Shown: positions 56,974 through 64,000 of the stretch, piece by piece
How positions within the stretch are numbered: position 1 is the first letter of the stretch
Layout of the letters: every line of letters begins with the position of its first letter
Made by a program: the position numbers and the translations under genes
Source: an uncultured Marinobacter sp.
GTDB lineage: Bacteria; Pseudomonadota; Gammaproteobacteria; Pseudomonadales; Oleiphilaceae
DNA: 64,000 nt
Direction: 5' to 3'
Assembly (NCBI RefSeq): GCF_947259545.1
Contig: NZ_CAMYMK010000011.1
Coordinates: 124,001 to 188,000, forward strand
The notes under the pieces: generated by a model
Seen by the model: the letters and a program-made list of their open reading frames with translations, nothing else
Told to the model about the DNA's origin: nothing
The model's database searches: none

Positions 56974-57882
56974 TCAATCCAAGAGAGCTTTCAGGGCATC
57001 CTCAGGATCGCCCTCCAACCCATACTGTTTCGAGACCTCCCCTATTATTTCTAGAAGTCGAGTCATTCGGTCCTCCAGGCCTTTCTTTGCATCTCTGAGA
57101 TCCTCTTTTGTCGTCAAGAGGGCGCCACGCTCATGCTTTAGCTGGCTATGAGACTGTTTTAAAGCTTCGAAGTCAGCCACTACGTCGCTCCCATAGTGCC
57201 TTGCGAGCCGGAGCTTCATCTCAGCCTTATCATCGGAACAAAGCTTAAAGGCGAAACAAGTAACAGGAAACGAATTGCCTTTAAGCATTGGGGGATAAAC
57301 CCGATATGAAGATACTGTCTGAATCATGCGAGGAAGAGTTCGACACGTTCTCTCGGTGTATTTAGCGTGCAATTTTGCAAAGGATTCTTTTGATATTTCC
57401 ATACTTTCTGGGTCACCAGAATTCGGAGAGGTGGTCAAAGGCATGACTTGAATTCGGTCACCGTTCACCGATAGAACAATACATGGCCGTTTTTTGTACA
57501 ATTCGCTAGGAAGGTGAGAGGCTGAGCATAAAACGCTTTGACCCAGCTGTCCTTGTGAATCGATCGCAGATACTTTGTGCCCAAAATCAACTTCAACTAT
57601 GTTAAAGCGAGTAACTATTTTATTAGGAGATGAGCTACCCTTTGACGCCATCAATCCTATTGAATCCGTGTGCTTTACCTCTGCAAGACTAATATCGATT
57701 TCAGACTCAGCGAATTGAATACCTTCAACTTTCCACGATATGTTACCGTCGCCACTAAAGCTCTTAATAATGAACGTCTCAGCGGCATTCTCATCATGAT
57801 ATGGAATCAGCACCTCATTGAAATCTGTATATTTTACCTCGCCTAGAGCACAGTCATCTTGTTTCCAGAAACGGACCTTCAT
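56974..57882 (-). CDS. PemK/MazF-like domain protein with C-terminal coiled coil
   Basis: A 302-residue protein. The middle part (about 105-215) resembles the PemK/MazF endoribonuclease fold: VDFGHKVSAID, LYKKRPCIVLSVNGDRIQVMPLTT, then TCRTLPRMIQTVSSYRV. The N-terminal 100 residues are of unknown type, and the C-terminal 70 residues are a probable coiled coil (KQSHSQLKHERGALLTTKEDLRDAKKGL). Ordinary MazF toxins are about 110 residues and have a small antitoxin gene beside them; no such gene is visible here. It may be a restriction-linked effector or a non-toxic relative. Confidence 0.6.
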   Translation of the reverse strand: MKVRFWKQDDCALGEVKYTDFNEVLIPYHDENAAETFIIKSFSGDGNISWKVEGIQFAESEIDISLAEVKHTDSIGLMASKGSSSPNKIVTRFNIVEVDFGHKVSAIDSQGQLGQSVLCSASHLPSELYKKRPCIVLSVNGDRIQVMPLTTSPNSGDPESMEISKESFAKLHAKYTERTCRTLPRMIQTVSSYRVYPPMLKGNSFPVTCFAFKLCSDDKAEMKLRLARHYGSDVVADFEALKQSHSQLKHERGALLTTKEDLRDAKKGLEDRMTRLLEIIGEVSKQYGLEGDPEDALKALLD

Positions 57883-58192
57883 AATTTAGAACTTCACCCC
57901 AGAGATTTGTTTGTCAATCAGCAGACGCGACACAGAGCGATTTTACATGCCAGATAATGAGAAACTAGAAGCCAGCGTAGCAATACGGCTACATTTCACC
58001 CGGCCCCACAGATTTTGGACGACTAATCAAGTTTCTAACCTCAGCTTCTTGGTCCCCACTCCCAAAGACGCATAGCATATACGACGCTAGCCTAACCTGT
58101 TTTTTAGAAACGAGAGCATAAATTATGATCAACCGGCAATGTAAAGCTTGAGCCAACAATCTAGATTTCTAGCCGCTAACTGACCTCGCTCT
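57883..58192. other. 310-nt gap between hsdR and the PemK-like gene
   Basis: A+T-rich, with no ORF, tRNA, strong hairpin with T-tract or repeat that I can support. It holds the 3' end of the hsdR transcript and the promoter of the PemK-like gene, neither of which is clearly recognisable. Confidence 0.5.
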
Positions 58193-61100
58193 TTAACCTA
58201 TTAAGTTTCGCAAGCTTTGCTGCATTGATGACTTGAACGCGCCATCGCTGGCAACCAAGCGATAAAGCTCCAGGTCCTGCCTTCGACGCTCCAGCATTAC
58301 TTCCTCAAAAATTTTCTCAAATGCCAGTGCCCGGTTATCCGCATCCTGGTTGTTACGGTACTTGGTTTCGAAATCAGGATGATCCTGAATATTCTTCATA
58401 ATGCTCAGAAACTTTACCCGTTGCTCTTCGGGCGTAGCCTCCCATCCTTGAAACCAGCGCTCATTGAAGTTCTGAATAATCTGATCCAGAGGGTCTTTTT
58501 CATCTTCGCCCCCATGGGTGCCACGCGGATTGGGGTTTGTAGGGTCCAGCTCCGAGCCCGTCTCATCCAGACCAATACCGTGATTCAGTTTTACGCGCTC
58601 AAGTCCGTAAGAGGAGAGATCGACGGATTCCAACAAGGCATCTATCTGGTCAGCATCCTTGTCTTTGATCTTGAGTTTGGGAATCAGGAACTTCAGGAAC
58701 CAAAACAACTTCTCCCAAGCCACCACCTCGTACGGCATAATCGACGCCATCTGACCGTAAATCTTAACAAACTGCTTAGCCTTGATCTTGAAGTCGGCCT
58801 TCCCCTCATCCTCTAGATCCAGTTCGTTATTGAACCTATCAGCAGACGTATCAATGATCGGGCTCAACTTTTGGGCGTCAGCATTGTCAAAATACAGTGC
58901 AACGAATTCCTCCACATCAGGCCAATCAAAGACCCCCACTTCCTCCAGATTATCCTTCAGTTCGTGAAGAACATTCACATCCGTTGCCTGCGAAAGGCTG
59001 GTGGCGGTGTAAAAGGGATCAAACGCAGCCTTGATATCATCCACCGAATTAAAGAAATCCAGAATGAAAAGGTCCTCGGTCTTCTTGCCTAATTTGGGCG
59101 CGGAGCGATTCAGTCGTGAAAGCGCCTGCACAGCCAACACTCCTTGTAGCTTTTTATCCACATACATAGTGGAGAGCTTTGGCTGATCAAAACCTGTCAG
59201 GTATTTGTTGGCCACTACCAACAGGCGGTAGTTATCCTTGTCGAAGTATTCCCGCGTTTCAGATTCCGCAAACCCGTTCATATCCGCTTCGGTGTACTCA
59301 ATACCATCGACCTCCTTGGTGCCGGAGAAGGCGATCAGCACTTTGATCGGGGCTCCCCTTGAAGCTAGGACGCAGGAAATGGCTTGGTAATAACGAATAG
59401 CCGCCTCAATATTCTGAGTAATCACCATACCCTTGGCTTTGCCCTTCAGGCGCTTAGTGTTGATCACCTGTGGAATGAAGTGATCAAGCATGATCTCCGC
59501 TTTCGCTGCAATAGTCTGTGGGTGCCGCTCCACGTAGGCTCTAAGCTTCTTCTGTGCCTTCGCCGTATCAAATAACGGGTTGTCCTCAATAGACTTCTGG
59601 ATCTCGTAATAGCTGCGGTACGTGGTGTAATTCGCGAGCACATCCAGGATAAAACCTTCCTCAATGGCCTGCTTCATTGAGTAGAGATGAAAAGGATGAA
59701 AACTGCCATCTGATTGAGGCTGGCCAAACTTTTCCAAAGTACTGTTCTTGGGAGTCGCGGTGAATGCAAAGTAGGAGGCATTGCCCCGCATTTTCCTCAG
59801 CTGCATGGCTTCCAAGATTTTGTCTTGGGGATCTTGATCTGGCTCTTCAGCCGCTGCTCGGCCCATGACCTGATTCATCTTTCCGTGTGCAGCACCATCC
59901 TGGGACCCATGTGCCTCATCAATAACCACGGCAAAGCGTTTGTCGCTCATGTCTTCGATGCCATCAATAATGAACGGAAATTTCTGGATGGTAGTTATGA
60001 TGATCTTTTTACCTTGCTCCAGGGACCGTTTCAGATCGGCCGACTTGAATGCCGGAGCAATGATGTTCTTAACCTCCGAGAAGTCCCGAATATTTTCCCG
60101 TAGCTGCTTGTCCAGCAATCGACGATCGGTCACCACGATGACCGAATCAAACAACGGTACCTCAATACCTTTGGCGCCAGGAACATTGGCCGCTATTGGA
60201 TAGGTTTCTATTAGCTGATAAGCCGCCCAGGTAATGGAGTTGGACTTACCAGAACCTGCAGAATGCTGGATCAGGTAGCTCTGGCCTACCCCATGCTCTC
60301 CGGTGTGGGCTATGAGCTTACGAACCACATCAAGCTGGTGATATCGAGGGAAAAACAGCGTTCGCTTATTCAATGCCAGTTTGCTGGTGCCATCCAATCG
60401 TACGAAATGCTGAATGATATTGGCAATGCTATTGCGGCTGAACACCTCTTCCCACAGATAAGCTGTTTTATGGCCATCAGGGTTGGGCGGATTGCCTGCC
60501 CCATAGTTATGGCCCTTATTGAACGGCAGAAAGAAGGTACTTTGGCCGGCCAATTTGGTTGTCATATAGACTTCGTCGGTGTCTAAGGTCATATGGACCA
60601 GACACCGACCAAATTGAAGCAACGTCTGGCTGGTATCCCTATCCTGCCGGTATTGCTTCTGGCCATGGTATCGAGCGGTCTGTCCGGTCCAGGGGTTTTT
60701 CAATTCCAGGGTGGCGAAAGGCAAGCCATTCAGGAAGAGCACCATATCAATCTCTTCCAGAGTATTGGTCATGGAGTACCGAACTTGCCTAGTGCTGCTA
60801 AAGATATTTTCTTCGAAATTCTGCTTAACTCGGTCGGAGCTGCTCGCCAATGGCGCGGGATACATCAGGTGAACGTGGACGTCCTCAATATCCAGACCTC
60901 GCTTCAGCAGATGCAGCGTGCCGTACTTTTTTGCCAGCTTATCGAATCGGTCCAAAATTCGGGTTTGCCAGTTGTCATAACGATCCTTCAGGCGCGTGAT
61001 CTCCTCCTCCTGCGTGTTTTCGAGAAACTGCAACAGAAAGCGAGTGTCTACCGCATAGCGCGCATTGAAGTCTCCGGCCTGACCTAGCCGGTAGCCATGG

Positions 61101-61213
61101 TGCTGACTGAATGGTACGACTTCACGAACGCCCCGCTGTTCTTCCAGGCAAGTGCCGGTGAGATACTTTTCGATGCTGGCTTCCAGCGCACGTTCGTTCG
61201 TTTGGCTGACCAT
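58193..61213 (-). CDS. hsdR: type I restriction enzyme R subunit
   Basis: DNA-translocating and -cutting subunit of a type I restriction-modification system, 1006 residues. The N-terminal PD-(D/E)xK nuclease has Asp156 and Glu170-x-Lys172 (LELKN), followed by an RYHGQKQY stretch. SF2 translocase motifs are AGSGKS at 318-323, VVIDEAH, FAFTATP and VVANKYLTGFDQP. The C-terminal helical region ends SSMQQSLRNLIG. All motifs are intact. It lies 7 nt after a DUF262 gene on the same strand; hsdM and hsdS are not in the window and must lie beyond the right edge or elsewhere. Confidence 0.95.
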   Translation of the reverse strand: MVSQTNERALEASIEKYLTGTCLEEQRGVREVVPFSQHHGYRLGQAGDFNARYAVDTRFLLQFLENTQEEEITRLKDRYDNWQTRILDRFDKLAKKYGTLHLLKRGLDIEDVHVHLMYPAPLASSSDRVKQNFEENIFSSTRQVRYSMTNTLEEIDMVLFLNGLPFATLELKNPWTGQTARYHGQKQYRQDRDTSQTLLQFGRCLVHMTLDTDEVYMTTKLAGQSTFFLPFNKGHNYGAGNPPNPDGHKTAYLWEEVFSRNSIANIIQHFVRLDGTSKLALNKRTLFFPRYHQLDVVRKLIAHTGEHGVGQSYLIQHSAGSGKSNSITWAAYQLIETYPIAANVPGAKGIEVPLFDSVIVVTDRRLLDKQLRENIRDFSEVKNIIAPAFKSADLKRSLEQGKKIIITTIQKFPFIIDGIEDMSDKRFAVVIDEAHGSQDGAAHGKMNQVMGRAAAEEPDQDPQDKILEAMQLRKMRGNASYFAFTATPKNSTLEKFGQPQSDGSFHPFHLYSMKQAIEEGFILDVLANYTTYRSYYEIQKSIEDNPLFDTAKAQKKLRAYVERHPQTIAAKAEIMLDHFIPQVINTKRLKGKAKGMVITQNIEAAIRYYQAISCVLASRGAPIKVLIAFSGTKEVDGIEYTEADMNGFAESETREYFDKDNYRLLVVANKYLTGFDQPKLSTMYVDKKLQGVLAVQALSRLNRSAPKLGKKTEDLFILDFFNSVDDIKAAFDPFYTATSLSQATDVNVLHELKDNLEEVGVFDWPDVEEFVALYFDNADAQKLSPIIDTSADRFNNELDLEDEGKADFKIKAKQFVKIYGQMASIMPYEVVAWEKLFWFLKFLIPKLKIKDKDADQIDALLESVDLSSYGLERVKLNHGIGLDETGSELDPTNPNPRGTHGGEDEKDPLDQIIQNFNERWFQGWEATPEEQRVKFLSIMKNIQDHPDFETKYRNNQDADNRALAFEKIFEEVMLERRRQDLELYRLVASDGAFKSSMQQSLRNLIG

Positions 61214-61220
61214 TACCTAA

Positions 61221-63320
61221 TCACCGCCTTTCATTCGTTTGTGCTTCGGCTGGAAGCATTTCTGAAAGTTTCCTCGGGTTACCACCTTTGAAGTCGCCCT
61301 TGGTGCTTCTAAATACTTTCTTGTGCGGAAACACCTCATCTGGGGGATTTTCACTGCCGTCCCCAATCGCAATGGAGTTACCCTGGCTCCACATTGATTC
61401 ACGCAGAAAGTGGTTGTACCAGAGTAGCTGAGATCGCAGGTCTGCTGCACTTGGGTTTGGCGAGTATTGCTCACGCTTTAGGGCAAGCATTGTCGAAACG
61501 TCCTTGCCCGATTCAATCAGGTCGCTCAAAAAGTGGCGAAAAATATCGTTCTGAGGTTTCCCCAAGATAGGTGCTCCACGAATGATGGACTTCCAGTCAT
61601 CGAACTTATAGTTCTCGTAGTACCACGGCGTTTTCCGTTGCCAATAATCACCGTAGTGAAGTAGCAGACTTTGAAGTTCCTTATTATTCGAGGAGTCATC
61701 AGGGAAACACCTAAGGAAGGCGTCTCTAATCGATCTCACCTTATCGATTGATAGGTCAGCATCGAACTTTACAAGGTGAGTGATGTTAATAGCGCCCACA
61801 TCGGACCCATCTAAGTTTAATGGGTGGTCTTCGAGCTCCCAAAGAATAGATTCGGCTTCACGACGTTTTTCGGCGCCGCCAATCGCTCTCAACCAACTTT
61901 CGCGCTCGTATTCTTCATGCGACTCGTCTCTCGTGACAAAGCCATCTTTCAGAAGATTTTCTACGCTGTCTTTTACCTGCTGGGCTGCTCGAACGTAATT
62001 GTGGAAGCGAAGATAGAAGGGCCTCAGATTCCGATATAGCTGTTCCAAATCCACTTCGCTATCAAGCGCAGATACGACCCAGTGCAAGACTCCCCAGGCT
62101 AAAACCATGCGATTGGTCTCAGGGGAGAAGGTTTCAGGTCTACGGTAGTCAATGAACCAATCGGTTGCGTCCTGGTTCCATATTGACCAAAGCTCTATCA
62201 AACATTTGTCGACCCAATCTGAGTAACTGTATAAAGCTTGGAATTCGGCCCTATGATCATCAAGGAATTCCAGCGCCTTAACGTACTTTTCAATATCATC
62301 CAGGTCGAGCATATTCGAAAGCACAGAAACCGGGGTTTTCCGACCACCTCGCTTTTCGGACACGATGTATTCTCTGTCGCCCATTAGATATTGTTTCAGC
62401 GCTGCGATGCAGAAAATGAAGCCGTTAAATCCCTTGTCGGCATTGAGGCTACCCTGTTTTGCACCAAGCTTTCGGTGCCTCCAAAAAAGATCCTGCCAAT
62501 GCTCCCATCTCTTTCCCCAGTCATTCTTTTGGGAATCTGTAGGAATGTGCGATAACAATTCAGCCTTCAGGTTCTCATTGCTTTGGACCTGTTCTCCCCG
62601 GGCATTCAAATAGATATAAAGGTTCTCACCTTGCGCACTGATGTTGGTATCGAAGTACCAGAACTCCGTATGATTCTGAACGTAATCAAAAAACTCCATC
62701 TCTGACAGTTTCGCAGACTCAAGCCAACTGGAAATTGACTTCAGATTACTGAGCATCGTCCGGATACTTACATCTTCGTTATAAGCATCGAGATACCAAG
62801 CTTGATCCTCTATCTCGACTTCTGGATTCTCAAGCAACATTTCTACGATGGCGCTGAGAAAGTGACTGGTCGCATCGCGAACCCGATAATCAAGTAAGGG
62901 GTGCCCTTCTCTGCAATAGTATTTTGTGAAGGTCTCCTCCTGATCACATCGGCTGGCTAGAACCAATAGTAGGAGAAACAAGCTTGTTATTCGCTGTTGT
63001 CCGTCGATCAGGAAATATCGACCTTGGTACTGCTCATCACTGTAGGCATAGATGAAGCCAATATTGGCCGAGAAATTTCGCTTGCGGAAAAACTCCTCAA
63101 AATCTTTTTGTAAGAGAGCACCAGAATCGCTACGGGTGTCGACATCAATCTCCGGAATATCAGCGTCCTGACATTTACGAAACTCCTCGGCGATCGAAGA
63201 CAAAAATCCAAGAAGCTGATCTTCTTGCCAAACATAATCCCGCTGTATTTCAGGAACGATAAGCTGGTCAACATACCGGTTAACAAAGAGCTCTTTAAAA
63301 CTGTACTTCCCTGCCCTCAT
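61221..63320 (-). CDS. DUF262-domain protein (GmrSD/ParB-like fold)
   Basis: A 699-residue protein. Motifs PEIQRDYVW at 23-31 and DGQQR at 106-110 (YFLIDGQQRITSLFLLL) mark the DUF262 nucleotide-binding domain, also the N-terminal domain of GmrS in modification-dependent restriction. No DUF1524 His-x-x-x-Pro nuclease motif is seen in its C-terminal half, so it is probably not a nuclease alone. The start overlaps the preceding gene (ATGA), and hsdR follows after 7 nt, so three proteins come from one message. DUF262 genes commonly sit in type I restriction loci; function is unproven. Confidence 0.85.
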   Translation of the reverse strand: MRAGKYSFKELFVNRYVDQLIVPEIQRDYVWQEDQLLGFLSSIAEEFRKCQDADIPEIDVDTRSDSGALLQKDFEEFFRKRNFSANIGFIYAYSDEQYQGRYFLIDGQQRITSLFLLLLVLASRCDQEETFTKYYCREGHPLLDYRVRDATSHFLSAIVEMLLENPEVEIEDQAWYLDAYNEDVSIRTMLSNLKSISSWLESAKLSEMEFFDYVQNHTEFWYFDTNISAQGENLYIYLNARGEQVQSNENLKAELLSHIPTDSQKNDWGKRWEHWQDLFWRHRKLGAKQGSLNADKGFNGFIFCIAALKQYLMGDREYIVSEKRGGRKTPVSVLSNMLDLDDIEKYVKALEFLDDHRAEFQALYSYSDWVDKCLIELWSIWNQDATDWFIDYRRPETFSPETNRMVLAWGVLHWVVSALDSEVDLEQLYRNLRPFYLRFHNYVRAAQQVKDSVENLLKDGFVTRDESHEEYERESWLRAIGGAEKRREAESILWELEDHPLNLDGSDVGAINITHLVKFDADLSIDKVRSIRDAFLRCFPDDSSNNKELQSLLLHYGDYWQRKTPWYYENYKFDDWKSIIRGAPILGKPQNDIFRHFLSDLIESGKDVSTMLALKREQYSPNPSAADLRSQLLWYNHFLRESMWSQGNSIAIGDGSENPPDEVFPHKKVFRSTKGDFKGGNPRKLSEMLPAEAQTNERR

Positions 63321-64000
63321 AGCTCCTCTCTTTCCGTGATAGCCCGCAATGACTTGCCGATGTGCTTAGAGTGGACAGAGATATCGCGCGCAGTCCAATT
63401 CTCCAAATCGTCCGTCAGTCCGCGAATCATCTTGGAGAAAACATCGAAGGTGTGCTTGGGAACGAAGCTGCCCGCTTGAATACGACGCAGGATGGCCTGG
63501 CGCTTGTCATGGAAGAATCCATTACCTAAGGCACTGTTATCCTTGCGCGCCAAAAGACAAATGTTGCCAATTTTATTGATGCAGTCTGTAGCTTCAAGCG
63601 CGGTCTCGTATATCTTGCGCTGATCAGTGTCTCTCACTGTCAGTTGGAGTACTTCTTCCACTTCTTCACTAACAGTTCCTGAGCTACTCGATTCAACGAG
63701 CAATTGCCGAATGTTATCTTTCTGATTTTCAGACAGCACTTGCCCCTTTCCTTCCGGGGTTTGGGGGAAAATATGTTCCAAAGACCAGTCTTGATTATGA
63801 AAAGCGCCAAAATCAAAACGCCCTGAGTTGCCGCCGCCTGGAAATACGCTCAGGGCCAACAAGACCGCATGAATTCTGTCGTCGTCCTCCCCGTACCTTA
63901 ATGACTCAACGGCGGCCAACTCTTCTTCCTTTACGCCTAATTTTAAGAGGACACGTTCGTCTAACCATGTTCGCAGTGCTGTTTTAGTTGGATGGTCAAA
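63317..64000 (-). CDS. C-terminal part of a DUF262/DUF1524-type HNH protein, cut by window edge
   Basis: The frame is open from the right edge (227 codons visible). The DUF1524 HNH signature is WSLEHIFPQTP, followed by INKIGNICLLARKDNSALGN and a C-terminal helical region, as in GmrD/DUF262-DUF1524 proteins. The N-terminal DUF262 half is presumably beyond position 64000. It is translationally coupled to the downstream DUF262 gene by an ATGA overlap. The His/Asn residues expected for nuclease activity look present. Confidence 0.8.
   Translation of the reverse strand, partial: FDHPTKTALRTWLDERVLLKLGVKEEELAAVESLRYGEDDDRIHAVLLALSVFPGGGNSGRFDFGAFHNQDWSLEHIFPQTPEGKGQVLSENQKDNIRQLLVESSSSGTVSEEVEEVLQLTVRDTDQRKIYETALEATDCINKIGNICLLARKDNSALGNGFFHDKRQAILRRIQAGSFVPKHTFDVFSKMIRGLTDDLENWTARDISVHSKHIGKSLRAITEREEL

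Overview
The window looks like a chromosome segment of a marine gammaproteobacterium close to Marinobacter, within the wider Pseudomonas/Oceanospirillales group. This rests on protein character, on roughly 58-60% G+C coding sequence, and on a gene order resembling the lysA-lptM / cyaA / argH-algZ-algR-hemCDXY / ubiD-rho-trxA-ppx / algQ(rsd)-dsbB / rep / cytochrome c5 neighbourhood of Pseudomonas aeruginosa. The genus is an inference; no database was searched.

1-37 kb is mostly core genome. It carries the start of lysA, lptM, class I adenylate cyclase cyaA divergent from a GGDEF/EAL protein with degenerate motifs, argH, the AlgZ/AlgR LytTR-type two-component pair, the hemC-hemD-hemX-hemY tetrapyrrole cluster, a ferredoxin reductase with ubiD, and rho. 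A molybdenum-cofactor block (moaB-moeA-moaD-moaE, and mobA on the other strand) lies between rho and trxA. Then come ppx, the ABC-F gene yheS, a DUF2390 and a DUF4124 protein, an FKBP lipoprotein, rsd/algQ, dsbB, a FliL-like protein, rmf, gshA, tex, an intact GGDEF-EAL protein and rep.

37.1-43.1 kb is the most distinctive part. Two tandem units each encode a galactose-oxidase-like (AA5) copper radical oxidase and a small secreted protein whose predicted mature form begins with histidine. Each unit ends in a strong terminator. All five copper/Cys-Tyr ligand positions can be aligned in both oxidases. I propose an oxidase-plus-copper-partner system that has duplicated.

43.1-54.1 kb returns to core metabolism: cytochrome c5, a small membrane protein, outer-membrane phospholipase A, phosphomannomutase, bacterioferritin with its ferredoxin (candidate Fur box), yaeQ, and a branched-chain 2-oxoacid dehydrogenase operon (E1alpha, E1beta, E2). 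That operon has a LiuR-like operator, a leader with two competing hairpins, and a eukaryotic-type protein kinase as its last gene.

54.2-64 kb is an A+T-richer accessory island beginning at an intact tRNA-Arg(CCG). A 50-nt 5' fragment of another tRNA-Arg lies just before it, and four TGTGTCCA sites (three phased at 11 bp) lie just after it, as expected of an integrase attachment region. The island carries an XRE-ImmA/IrrE pair, a PemK/MazF-like protein and a restriction cluster (HsdR, a DUF262 protein and a DUF262/DUF1524 protein cut by the window edge).

Three long palindromic elements occur in gene-free gaps. Two, between convergent genes, share a ~54-nt core but have unrelated, self-complementary arms. 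This looks like a dispersed structured repeat family doubling as a transcription terminator.
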